From the NCBI GenBank assembly GCA_002315205.1, contig DCGH01000028.1, positions 22,994-31,659 of the forward strand: a DNA stretch of 8,666 nucleotides, given 5' to 3'. This document shows, piece after piece, positions 1 to 7,274 of this stretch. Below the pieces are notes generated by a model. The model ran no database searches and was not told the origin of the DNA. It saw only the letters and a program-made list of their open reading frames with translations. How positions within the stretch are numbered: the stretch's first letter is position 1; every line of letters starts with the position of its first letter. The stretch comes from Erysipelotrichaceae bacterium UBA1783. GTDB taxonomy: Bacteria; Bacillota_I; Bacilli_A; Erysipelotrichales; Erysipelotrichaceae. Position numbers and translations under genes: made by a program.

Positions 1-270
1 CATGATGATGGTTAATACTGGTCTACCCGGCTTTGTTAAAGAGGTTCCTAAATCTCCCTTTAATAAATTCCCCATGTAGATTATGTATTGCTGCCATAAT
101 GGTTTATCTAAACCATAATATGCTCTCTGCAAATCTTGAACATACGGCTTAATATCCTTATTTAAGAAAGGATCACCCGGAATTAGCTTAATTAAAAAGA
201 ATGTTAATGTTGCTAAAACAAAGACAGTGGTAAGAGCGATTAGAATCTTTTTTAAAATATACTTTACCAT
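1..270 (-). CDS. ABC transporter permease, DppB/OppB type (N-terminal part, runs off the window)
   Basis: These are the first 90 codons of an inner-membrane permease of a peptide (or nickel/oligopeptide) ABC importer. The rest lies beyond the left edge. The protein opens MVKYILKKIL and then has a long hydrophobic first membrane segment (about residues 8-28) ending in LIPGDPF. The basic start, single helix and IPGDP motif are the hallmark of DppB/OppB permeases. It continues with a YGLDKP segment, a WQQYIIYMGNLLKGDLGTS stretch and the KPGRPV region, all in the usual family order. The ATG at 270-268 is preceded by AGAGGG about 6 bases upstream. It starts 15 bases after the pmbA/tldE stop, so it is probably the third gene of the tldD operon. 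That context favours a peptide substrate, but this part of the protein does not show substrate specificity. Confidence 0.85.
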   Translation of the reverse strand, partial: MVKYILKKILIALTTVFVLATLTFFLIKLIPGDPFLNKDIKPYVQDLQRAYYGLDKPLWQQYIIYMGNLLKGDLGTSLTKPGRPVLTIIM

Positions 271-285
271 ATTTTACCCTCTTTC

Positions 286-1632
286 CTATTCACCAGATAT
301 TGTCACCTTAGCAAAGCGAATACTGCAGGCACCAATACCAAAATTGTGCAAATAATACATTGGTCGAACCATAAAGTCATTACCAACCTCTATAGCATTG
401 AACAGTAAATCCTTTAGATTACCAGTCATTGTTAATGCCTTTAGATTTTTGACCATCTTTCCATTTTCAATCAATACGCCGAAGCAAGGAACACTGAAGC
501 TTCCTGAGGCAATATTTAAGGAATGGAATACATCAAAGTATTCTGTAATCAGAATACCATTATTCATATTTTGAATTAGCTCATCTAATGATTTATCTGA
601 TGGCTCAATACAAAAATTTTTAGGTGTGACTAAGATATCTGTGGCAATGTTACCAAATAATAATGGTCTTCTTCCAGCATTGGCTGAATTAGAAATGTCT
701 AAAGCCTTTGCTGAAGTGGCATTGGTCATTAAACCAACTAACACACCATTTTCTACTAACTGGCAATCCTTACCTTCACTTCCCTCACAATCACAATTAA
801 ATTCAAAGCCTGAATTCTTGATTGTTGTATAGTCTGTGAAGCTTAAGCAATCTGCCATAATTTTTTCATTTAGTTTTCCTGAATAGATGCTTCCACCATC
901 TAAATACTTATGAGATGCAAGCTCTTGCCAGGCTGTAGAAATCAATGAATATACAGCTTCGGCAGATAGAATTACCGGATAATCCCCCGATACAAAACCA
1001 GCACTTTGATTTTGTTGCCAGCTTAATCGAAGCTTTAAGTTTTCTGCAAGTTGATCTAAATCAAATTCATCAACACTATTTTTTGTCTGTTCAATTGTAG
1101 CGAAGCGATCTTGACTATTAGCTGAAACAGAAAGAATATAAACTGGAACATAATTAACAGCCTCAAAGCCATAGCTATTCACTGTGTTTTGTCCATAGGT
1201 TTCGCTTTTTAGCTCAACAGTTATTTCTACATTTTCTTTGTTTAACTTTTCCAATATCTTTGACTCAATCTCTATTGCCTTATTTGACAATAAATTAATG
1301 TCTTTGATTGCTTCCTTATCTGAATAAACAATCTGCCTGTTTTCTCTATTCATACTTTCCAGCTGACTCTTCTCAGCAGACAAGCTATTCTGATAGGCCT
1401 TTTCTATTAATTCCATTGGATTTTCATCCAGACATTGAGTATAGGCATAGCCATTTTTCTCTGAAGCAACACGAAGATAAAACTCTGAGAAATTGTTCAT
1501 CTGAATATCTTCAACCTTGCCATTGCTTTCAGAAACAATGATGATATTGTGAGTTTCACAATTCACTTCTGCTTCTTTAATATAGGAAGGCATTTGAGCA
1601 AATGCTTTCTTGAAATTCTCTAAAGAAATCAT
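286..1632 (-). CDS. pmbA: TldE/PmbA family protein, partner subunit of the TldD protease
   Basis: This 448-residue protein is close to the 450 residues of E. coli PmbA (TldE). In characterised systems TldD and TldE form a cytoplasmic heterodimer that trims peptides, such as the microcin B17 leader, and degrades unfolded peptides such as CcdA. TldE is the subunit without a metal site. Consistent with that, no HExxxH motif is present here. Family features include the GDYPVILSAEAV segment (about 216-226), the ENGVLVGLMTNATSAKAL stretch (about 294-311), the SGSFSVPCFGVLIENGKMV block (about 366-384) and a C-terminal end in ISGE. The start ATG at 1632-1630 overlaps the tldD stop as ATGA, implying translational coupling and equal production of the two subunits. 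The region where relatives usually carry a DEG-type turn has a cysteine cluster, C280, C282 and C290. There is no signal peptide. Confidence 0.92.
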   Translation of the reverse strand: MISLENFKKAFAQMPSYIKEAEVNCETHNIIIVSESNGKVEDIQMNNFSEFYLRVASEKNGYAYTQCLDENPMELIEKAYQNSLSAEKSQLESMNRENRQIVYSDKEAIKDINLLSNKAIEIESKILEKLNKENVEITVELKSETYGQNTVNSYGFEAVNYVPVYILSVSANSQDRFATIEQTKNSVDEFDLDQLAENLKLRLSWQQNQSAGFVSGDYPVILSAEAVYSLISTAWQELASHKYLDGGSIYSGKLNEKIMADCLSFTDYTTIKNSGFEFNCDCEGSEGKDCQLVENGVLVGLMTNATSAKALDISNSANAGRRPLLFGNIATDILVTPKNFCIEPSDKSLDELIQNMNNGILITEYFDVFHSLNIASGSFSVPCFGVLIENGKMVKNLKALTMTGNLKDLLFNAIEVGNDFMVRPMYYLHNFGIGACSIRFAKVTISGE

Positions 1633-3005
1633 TCTTCATTACCTCCTACATTCATACTGCTTACTCTAAAGGTTGGTGTAAAATCTGTAACGTTGCATAA
1701 GCCTGAGCTCGCACCACAGAATCCACCACCCTCAGGAAGTTTACTATCATCAGAAACCATATCAATTCTCTGAATGATTTCTGTACTAGTTCCTGATAAG
1801 GTTAAATTAGCAACCGGCTTGGTTAATTGTCCATTTTCAATCAGATAGCCATAGCCTACAGCTACCGAGAAATTATTACCTGAAGCACCACCACCAAGGT
1901 ATTCTACATATAGTCCTTTATCAACTGAAGAAATAATATCCTCTGTCTTATCTGTTCCTGAAGCTAAATAGGTATTATGCATTCTGGCTACTGGAGCAAA
2001 ACGATAGGATTGTCTTCTGCCTGATCCATTAGAGCCTAAACCAGTCATTCTGCCACCCTTACGATCTGATAACCAGTTCACCATACGTCCATTTTCAATC
2101 AGCAGATTTTTCTGTGTTACATGTCCTTCATCATCTATTGCCTCAGATCCATATAAGCCAGGGATAGTACCATCATCTAATAATGTTACCTTCTCTGAAG
2201 CAATCATTTCTCCAAGCTTTCCCTTGAAACAGCCATTTAATGCTGTAGTCTCTAAATTGTGCCCACAGGATTCATGCCAGAAGGTTCCACAATTAGGGGA
2301 GAACACTACTGGACAAACCATACTTTTAGCACCCTGCGCTTTTAAGCACCTTTCAGTATTTAAAATCGTATTCTTGGCAAAGCCAATATAATCATATTTT
2401 TCAAAGGCTTCAAAGCCCATTGGTTTAGCAAAATCATGGAATGAGAAGCTTGCCTTATCCTGGTAACAGACAGCACCAGCTAATCTCACTCTGGTATTGG
2501 TTCTTTCATCAGAGGTAATTAATCCTTCTGAATTAACAATCGTTACCTTTTGAGTATTGTCATAATACTCTGTGCGCATACCGCTTGTTTTTACACCAGT
2601 ACTTGTTGCGGCTAAATCCATTTCCTTAAGGATTTCAATTTTCTTTTTGGTTTCTACATCCTTTGGATAAATCTCTACTGGATTCAATATTGGATTCTTT
2701 TGTTCTGTAAAGGTAATATGCTTTGTTACATTTTCTTTGGCAAATGGGATTAATGAAGCTGCTGTTGAAGCTAAGTTCATCAAGGAATTCATAGATGTAT
2801 CATTAGAATAAACATATACACTTACTGTTCCCTTTAAAACATATAAGCCAACGCCAAAAATGTGGAGGCTTGTAATTCCATCCACAGTCTGATTTGCTCC
2901 TTTGATAATTGTATCGTTACGATCTTCGAAAAAAAGCTCTGCAAAATCAGCACCAGTTGATTGTGCCTTTGCCAGAACAATTTGAAGCTCCATTTCACTA
3001 ATCAT
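1629..3005 (-). CDS. tldD: TldD zinc metalloprotease, catalytic subunit
   Basis: This is the catalytic subunit of the TldD/TldE peptidase, about 458 residues against 481 in E. coli TldD. Numbering from the start used here, the zinc-binding HExxxH motif is H244-E245-xxx-H249 in WHESCGH. The C-terminal FCGASSGLC segment supplies C430, the probable third ligand, matching the conserved Cys of TldD. Other family blocks are GLYGSEAIDDEG (about 283-294), the GRRQSYRFAPVARMHNTYL stretch (about 329-347) and the GGGASG turn (about 371-376). An in-frame ATG lies two codons upstream (3011-3009), but the AAAGGGG ribosome binding site at 3013-3019 sits only 1 base from it and 7 bases from the ATG at 3005. 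The inner start is therefore preferred. It is cytoplasmic, first gene of the leftward operon, and overlaps pmbA/tldE by 4 bases. Confidence 0.95.
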   Translation of the reverse strand: MISEMELQIVLAKAQSTGADFAELFFEDRNDTIIKGANQTVDGITSLHIFGVGLYVLKGTVSVYVYSNDTSMNSLMNLASTAASLIPFAKENVTKHITFTEQKNPILNPVEIYPKDVETKKKIEILKEMDLAATSTGVKTSGMRTEYYDNTQKVTIVNSEGLITSDERTNTRVRLAGAVCYQDKASFSFHDFAKPMGFEAFEKYDYIGFAKNTILNTERCLKAQGAKSMVCPVVFSPNCGTFWHESCGHNLETTALNGCFKGKLGEMIASEKVTLLDDGTIPGLYGSEAIDDEGHVTQKNLLIENGRMVNWLSDRKGGRMTGLGSNGSGRRQSYRFAPVARMHNTYLASGTDKTEDIISSVDKGLYVEYLGGGASGNNFSVAVGYGYLIENGQLTKPVANLTLSGTSTEIIQRIDMVSDDSKLPEGGGFCGASSGLCNVTDFTPTFRVSSMNVGGNEE

Positions 3006-3032
3006 ATTCATGCCCCTTTTTATGCATATTAA

Positions 3033-3062
3033 ATTATATAATATTTTGAAAGCTTTTTACAA
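3033..3062 (-). promoter_or_regulatory. Predicted sigma-A-type promoter of the tldD operon
   Basis: Read on the minus strand, a -35 TTGTAA (3062-3057) is followed after 18 bases by a perfect -10 TATAAT (3038-3033). Transcription would begin near 3026, giving a leader of about 20 bases that still contains the AAAGGGG ribosome binding site. The -35 lies inside the left arm of the inverted repeat at 3054-3074. A bound protein would therefore block it directly. The assignment rests on consensus matches only. Confidence 0.6.
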
Positions 3063-3074
3063 TTATTGTAAAAA
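3054..3074. promoter_or_regulatory. Perfect inverted-repeat operator between the divergent operons (Fur/PerR-like geometry)
   Basis: The arms TTTTTACAAT (3054-3063) and ATTGTAAAAA (3065-3074) are exact reverse complements around one central T. The core TTACAAT-T-ATTGTAA has the 7-1-7 layout of Fur-family boxes and differs from the Bacillus PerR consensus TTATAAT-N-ATTATAA at one symmetric position per half. The same heptamer recurs at 3077-3083 (TTACAAT), and a variant TTATAAT at 3088-3094 overlaps the rightward -10. Both divergent -35 hexamers are embedded in the arms, so occupancy would affect both operons. The palindrome is seen directly; the regulator is inferred, and none is encoded in the window. 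Confidence 0.6.
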
Positions 3075-3094
3075 ACTTACAATAAACTTATAAT
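3066..3094 (+). promoter_or_regulatory. Predicted sigma-A-type promoter of the S9 peptidase operon
   Basis: A -35 TTGTAA (3066-3071), a 17-base spacer and a perfect -10 TATAAT (3089-3094) make a near-consensus promoter. Transcription would start near 3101, just ahead of the AAGGA ribosome binding site (3102-3106) used by the gene at 3119, so the leader is very short. The -35 lies in the right arm of the inverted repeat, and additional TTACAAT/TTATAAT heptamers fill the spacer and the -10. Confidence 0.65.
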
Positions 3095-3118
3095 TTATTC
3101 CAAGGAAAGTACGAGAAA

Positions 3119-4246
3119 ATGACAGTAAATCAATTATTAAATCTTTGTTTTGTTGAAGAAAGCATTCAATTCAATGAATATAAAATTCAACAAATTTCAT
3201 CAATACATAAAAATACTGGTGATTTTCATCATTCCATCTTTGTTAATGACGCACCAGTACTGAATAAGAAATATAATTGCGTTCAACCTATGATTCATCA
3301 GAATCAGCTTTTTTTCTTAGCGAATAAAACAGGATTGATGCAACTATATCGCTATGATTTTAAGGATAAGGCAAAAAGAATTACTAGCTTTAAATATGGC
3401 GTTTCCGACTATCTGATAGATAAGCAAAGAATAATTATTAAAGCCAAGGCACTATCTGCGCAAGAGGTCATTACTAAACAGTTACATAAAGATGAATATG
3501 AGAAAATCCAATATCAGCTAATTCATTCACCTAAAAAAATAACTAGCCTGGATCAATTCGATACTGATGGGTATACTCCATATATTCATCGATATTATAG
3601 CTATACGACTCGTTTATCAAAGCTTTCAAACTACAATTTTAAGCCTAGCCAGAAGAAAGAAGCTTACTTCAAAGGAAATCTGATAAATCCAAACAATAAA
3701 CAGTCTATTCTGATTTTCAACAATAAGCTTAGAAAAGAAATTCTGCAATATTTCTTTGATAAGAGGTTTAACATCTATTGTGTTGATGATGTTTCCGAAA
3801 TAGAAAAGATTCAGGGAAAGAAGTTTGCTTTCTTTTTTGAGGATGGCTTATTAGAAACATTACCAAAGCTATCTACTATTTCCAAAGCTGTTGGTTTCCA
3901 AAGTAGAACAGATCAATGTATTTCTTTAGGTTTAACTAACGAAACTATAGATTTTAAAGATCAATCGCTTGTTGATTATTGGGTTTCTTTGGCAAAATCC
4001 TCAAAAATGAAGAATGTTGATCAGATTAACTGCGATGTTTTACTTGTTCATCCACAATTCGATTATACTCATCCACTAGAGGAAGCCGAGCTTCTTTATA
4101 GTGCTTTAAAGGATAGAAAAAAAGATCTTCAAAGTGAAATGATGGTTATCCCTAATGAAAAGAATAATTTCTTTAGCGAAGGAAATATGAAAAAACAGAT
4201 TCGATTATATGATGCCATCATTGGATGGTTGAAAAGAGGTATCTAG
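3119..4246 (+). CDS. Shortened S9 (prolyl oligopeptidase-like) family protein, probably catalytically inactive
   Basis: This 375-residue protein has no signal peptide. It looks like a reduced relative of S9 peptidases, which are usually about 600-700 residues. Residues about 56-90 resemble one TolB/S9 propeller blade (LFFLANKTGLMQLYRYD, then KRITSF). Residues about 190-375 resemble the end of the S9 alpha/beta hydrolase domain: KAVGFQSRTDQCISL matches the stretch after the nucleophile, and DVLLVHPQFDYTHPLEEAELLYSALK carries the equivalent of the catalytic Asp (D315). The GGSYGG nucleophile elbow is replaced by FFFEDGLLE (about 238-246). The position of the catalytic His reads Asn (about N349, in PNEKNNF). 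There is no HGGP oxyanion motif. The reading frame is open, with a good promoter and an AAGGA site 12 bases upstream, so it is not an obvious pseudogene. It ends 2 bases before the active S9 gene. A pseudoenzyme partner or scaffold role is inference. Confidence 0.75.
   Translation: MTVNQLLNLCFVEESIQFNEYKIQQISSIHKNTGDFHHSIFVNDAPVLNKKYNCVQPMIHQNQLFFLANKTGLMQLYRYDFKDKAKRITSFKYGVSDYLIDKQRIIIKAKALSAQEVITKQLHKDEYEKIQYQLIHSPKKITSLDQFDTDGYTPYIHRYYSYTTRLSKLSNYNFKPSQKKEAYFKGNLINPNNKQSILIFNNKLRKEILQYFFDKRFNIYCVDDVSEIEKIQGKKFAFFFEDGLLETLPKLSTISKAVGFQSRTDQCISLGLTNETIDFKDQSLVDYWVSLAKSSKMKNVDQINCDVLLVHPQFDYTHPLEEAELLYSALKDRKKDLQSEMMVIPNEKNNFFSEGNMKKQIRLYDAIIGWLKRGI
4234..4239 (+). promoter_or_regulatory. 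Ribosome binding site that fixes the start of the full-length S9 peptidase
   Basis: AAGAGG lies inside the last codons of the upstream gene, 9 bases before ATG 4249. The earlier in-frame ATG at 4225 has no purine-rich site in front of it, and the residues it would add are simply the overlap with the upstream gene. The 4249 start leaves a 2-base gap after the TAG at 4244-4246 and points to translational coupling of the two S9 genes. Confidence 0.7.
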
Positions 4247-4248
4247 CT

Positions 4249-6258
4249 ATGAAAACAATTGAAACCAATGCATTCCAGCAGTTTACTTCTCCTTCTGTCA
4301 TCTGTTACGACAAAACCACCAATAGAATAGCTTATGCAACCTCTTATTGGCATGAAAGCAGCCTATATTTTGTTGGAAAAGCCTATTGTAAATCATTAGA
4401 AAGTCAAGAAATCACCAGAATAAGCGCTGGTGGTTATAACGAATTCTCTCCATCATTTTTAAATGATGGCAGCATTCTCATCCTATCTAATGCTGATAAT
4501 CAGGATTATAACCAATACTTACCAATGCGTGAAATTCGTAAGTACTTTATCCAGAATCAGCTTTATAGAATCAAAGATGGCAAAGCCACAAAACTAACAA
4601 ATCTGCTTCATGGTATTGAAAGCTATGTAGTGAATCCTAATAAAACTAAGGCTTTATTAACTGTTCGATATTACGATGACGATGATCCTGAAAAGCTAAA
4701 CTATCTCTATAGTACCCAGCAGCTAAAGAAAGCATTAAAGGACATTGAGCTAAACCCTATTATTGTAAAAAATGCAAGCTTTAAAAGTGATGCTGATTAT
4801 GGCTACAAGGATGAATCTAAGCGTTGCCTATACCTTTTAGATATAGAAAGTCAAAATTTGACCTATTTAGATTACAAGGGAGCAATGTCACCAATCTTTG
4901 ATCAGAACGATGACATCTATTTTTACAGATTCAATGAACAAGGCTCATTAACAATCTTTAAAAATAATGAACCTTTTATCAGCTGTAATAATGTCAAACC
5001 TCATCCTGGCTCATTGATTGTCTTTAACAAAGACTACTCTAAGTTATTATTAGCTGTTCAAAAAACAGAAAATGGCTTTAATCAGCCAAATCATCTGATT
5101 TGTTTAGACAATCAATTCTCTGAAAGCATTGAAGCAAGCTTCGTCTTTGATTTTGATGATGAAAAAGAAGAAGGCACAGATTGTGACTGTTATAATTTTT
5201 CCATCTATCAGGGGGCTAAGGCTAGCTATTGCTTTACGGATGAAGATGAGATTATTTATAGTCGTTGTATGAAAGGCACTATTCATCTTTTCAAAGCAAA
5301 TAAAGATGGTAAAAACGAATTATTAATTGGAGGACAAAATAACTTTAAGGGATTAATCCATAAGGAAGGAAACATCATATTTGCCTTACATACAACCTCT
5401 ACTACCCCAACACAACAGGTAGAAATTAATACAGAAACAAAAGAAATGCATGTCATAAACCGTTTTAATCGGTTCCTTGATGATACGAAAATCAATGAGG
5501 CCATTGACTTTGAAAGCAATATCTATGGTTGGGTAATGAAACCAGCAAACTACAGGGAAAAAGAAAAGTATCCAACACTATTAGTTGTCCATGGAGGCCC
5601 AAATGGCATGTATAGCTCTGGTTTCTCTTTAGAGCTTCATCATTACGCTGCTAAAGGCTTTGCGATTATCTATGCAAATCCAATTGGAAGCTCAGGTTAT
5701 GGTAAGCAACATTCCAATATGGAACCAGCATTTAAAGATGATGCAATGAATCAGCTGATTGACTATTGTAAAAATGCAGCACAGCAGTTTGATTTTATTG
5801 ATATCGATAGAATTGGAATTACTGGTGGTAGCTATGGTGGATTTGAAACCATTTATGCTTGTGGACATGCTGATTTCTTTAAAGCTGGAGCCGCACTTTG
5901 CCCATTAGGTAACTTCTTAATGATTGCGAACTGCTCTCATTCTGCTGGTGGAGATTCTTTAGAGGAATACCCTGATGACTATACAGACTATATGGCTGAT
6001 TATGTTAAGCAATCGCCTAATAGCTATGCAGATCAGATTAGGGTTCCATTTCTAATGGCAGCACAACAAAAGGATGCCAACTGCATCCCTGCACAAATGA
6101 TTCAGCTTTTTAAATTATTAAAAGCCTCTCATCCTCAATTACCAGTAAAACTGATTTTATCTCCGGATGCGAATCATGGTTTATTAGCTTTAGGTCCTAT
6201 TAATTTAGCTATGAACCTTAGAGATGAAATTGTTCACTGGTTCAAACAGTATCTATAA
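4249..6258 (+). CDS. S9 family serine peptidase (acylaminoacyl-peptidase/prolyl oligopeptidase-like), complete
   Basis: This is a 669-residue cytoplasmic serine peptidase; S9C-type enzymes remove residues from short peptides or N-acylated peptides. Residues 1 to about 410 form the beta-propeller that gates substrate size, with blades such as EITRISAGGYNEFSPSF and KATKLTNLLHGIESYVV. Residues about 420-669 are the alpha/beta hydrolase. Its features in order are YGWVMKPANY, the oxyanion H448-G-G-P, NPIGSSGYGK, the nucleophile elbow GGSYGG with Ser528, Asp609 (QQKDANCIP) and His643 (DANHGLL). The triad is intact. It has no signal peptide, so it probably acts on imported or internally produced peptides. 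It is second in the operon, 2 bases after the inactive-looking S9 relative, and ends just before a hairpin terminator. Exact substrate preference, acylaminoacyl versus dipeptidyl, cannot be read from the sequence. Confidence 0.92.
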   Translation: MKTIETNAFQQFTSPSVICYDKTTNRIAYATSYWHESSLYFVGKAYCKSLESQEITRISAGGYNEFSPSFLNDGSILILSNADNQDYNQYLPMREIRKYFIQNQLYRIKDGKATKLTNLLHGIESYVVNPNKTKALLTVRYYDDDDPEKLNYLYSTQQLKKALKDIELNPIIVKNASFKSDADYGYKDESKRCLYLLDIESQNLTYLDYKGAMSPIFDQNDDIYFYRFNEQGSLTIFKNNEPFISCNNVKPHPGSLIVFNKDYSKLLLAVQKTENGFNQPNHLICLDNQFSESIEASFVFDFDDEKEEGTDCDCYNFSIYQGAKASYCFTDEDEIIYSRCMKGTIHLFKANKDGKNELLIGGQNNFKGLIHKEGNIIFALHTTSTTPTQQVEINTETKEMHVINRFNRFLDDTKINEAIDFESNIYGWVMKPANYREKEKYPTLLVVHGGPNGMYSSGFSLELHHYAAKGFAIIYANPIGSSGYGKQHSNMEPAFKDDAMNQLIDYCKNAAQQFDFIDIDRIGITGGSYGGFETIYACGHADFFKAGAALCPLGNFLMIANCSHSAGGDSLEEYPDDYTDYMADYVKQSPNSYADQIRVPFLMAAQQKDANCIPAQMIQLFKLLKASHPQLPVKLILSPDANHGLLALGPINLAMNLRDEIVHWFKQYL

Positions 6259-6263
6259 CAAAT

Positions 6264-6287
6264 AAAGGATTGCATCGCAATCCTTTT
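6264..6287. terminator. Bidirectional hairpin terminator between convergent operons
   Basis: A 10-base perfect stem, AAAGGATTGC (6264-6273) and GCAATCCTTT (6277-6286), encloses a 3-base ATC loop. On the plus strand it is followed by TTTTACTTTTA, and on the minus strand by a T-rich TTTATTTG tail. It starts 6 bases after the S9 stop and lies 5 bases beyond the oxidoreductase stop, so it can end transcription from both sides. Confidence 0.8.
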
Positions 6288-6291
6288 ACTT

Positions 6292-7263
6292 TTAATAATC
6301 TAATCCAGCAAATTGAATAGCATCCTCTAATACATGCTGAACATCGAGTGTTTCATTTGCATACTTCCAGCATCTATCCAAATCCTTTTTTGTATACATA
6401 TCTAGGAATTCTTCCAGTTCAACCTTCATACCGCCCATTTCAGCAACTGCCTCAGAGCCAATTCTTGTAGTAGTTTTATCATTTAATACAATATCAATAT
6501 TTTGACATCTTGAGCTGGTTCCATTGCATCTCATATAGCCTTTATCACCTTGAACAGTCACAAAGCTTTCTGCTCCACAATCCTTAGCATTAATTAGTGT
6601 CGTCTTAAAACTGCCATAATCTAAAACTAATACACCAGAGATATCCACACCCTTTAATACATTAGGGAAATAAGCCACTTTAGAAGGTCTACCAAATAAT
6701 CCAACCACATAATGAATATTGTAAACACCTAAGTCCATTAATGATCCTCCAGCTAACTCCTTAGAAAAGGCTGGTAAAATAATTCCTGATTTGAACTTAT
6801 CATATCTTCTTGAATATTGAGAGAAATTTCCTTCTACAATCTTGATATCTCCAAGCTTTTCAATATATGGCTTTGCAGCAACATAGTTTGGTTGGAACTT
6901 TGTCATAATCGCTTCAAAGACAAATAATCCTTTTTCCTTGCCAATGGCAAATAATTCCTCAGCTTCCGCAACAGTTACGACAAATGGCTTTTCAACGATG
7001 ATGCTCTTTCCAGCAAGTAGTGCCATCTTTGAATACTGATAGTGTAAGCCATTTGGTAAACCGACATAAATAACATCAATTTCGCTATCGTTCAATAGTT
7101 CATCAATATCACCAGTTACATACTCAAAATGCTCTGCTAACGCTTCTCTTTTTTCTTTATTTCTTGCCCAAAGTCCTCTTAGATGATAACCATCTACCTT
7201 TTTTGTAGCATCAATAAAATATGGAATAATAAATCCTGATCCTAATACGCCAACATTCATCAT
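6292..7263 (-). CDS. Gfo/Idh/MocA family NAD(P)-dependent oxidoreductase
   Basis: This 323-residue enzyme is near the usual family size. An N-terminal Rossmann fold binds NAD(P): the VGVLGSGFI glycine motif occupies residues 4-12, and the strand end IYVGLPNGLHY about 65-75. The family signature EKP is at residues 91-93 (VEKPFVVT). The C-terminal domain carries GGSLMDLGVYNIHYV, with the conserved D177 and H184 of the DxGxxxxH catalytic motif. Members oxidise or reduce sugars, inositols, trans-dihydrodiols or related polyols; the substrate here cannot be called. The start has two adjacent ATGs (7263 and 7260). GAGGAG at 7269-7274 lies 5 and 8 bases away respectively, so either is possible. It starts 11 bases after the adenosine deaminase-like gene, in the same operon, and ends at the bidirectional terminator. 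Confidence 0.9.
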   Translation of the reverse strand: MMNVGVLGSGFIIPYFIDATKKVDGYHLRGLWARNKEKREALAEHFEYVTGDIDELLNDSEIDVIYVGLPNGLHYQYSKMALLAGKSIIVEKPFVVTVAEAEELFAIGKEKGLFVFEAIMTKFQPNYVAAKPYIEKLGDIKIVEGNFSQYSRRYDKFKSGIILPAFSKELAGGSLMDLGVYNIHYVVGLFGRPSKVAYFPNVLKGVDISGVLVLDYGSFKTTLINAKDCGAESFVTVQGDKGYMRCNGTSSRCQNIDIVLNDKTTTRIGSEAVAEMGGMKVELEEFLDMYTKKDLDRCWKYANETLDVQHVLEDAIQFAGLDY

Positions 7264-7274
7264 AATTTCTCCTC

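Noticed and set aside
626..832. Open frame of 68 codons on the plus strand inside pmbA/tldE
   Set aside because: It lies entirely antisense to a well-supported gene and has no ribosome binding site or recognisable motif.
1308..1541. Open frame of 77 codons on the plus strand inside pmbA/tldE
   Set aside because: It is an antisense shadow of the conserved gene, with a low-complexity translation and no start signals.
1629..1631. TGA as a tryptophan codon (code 4)
   Set aside because: The TGA ends TldD at its expected C-terminus and overlaps the next ATG. No other gene contains an internal TGA, so the standard code fits.
3054..3084. Inverted repeats between the divergent operons read as a transcription terminator or riboswitch
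   Set aside because: The stems are almost pure A/T and lie upstream of both predicted transcription starts, so they would not be in the mRNA. An operator fits better.
3119..4246. Calling the short S9-like gene a pseudogene
   Set aside because: The frame is uninterrupted, has a near-consensus promoter and ribosome binding site, and is coupled to the next gene. Loss of catalytic residues alone does not make it non-coding.
4225..4248. Longer start for the S9 peptidase
   Set aside because: It has no ribosome binding site and the extra residues only re-read the upstream gene. ATG 4249 has AAGAGG at good spacing.
5104..5519. Two minus-strand open frames inside the S9 peptidase gene
   Set aside because: Both are antisense to a gene with strong family motifs. 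The hydrophobic translations reflect the reverse of acidic codons, not real membrane proteins.
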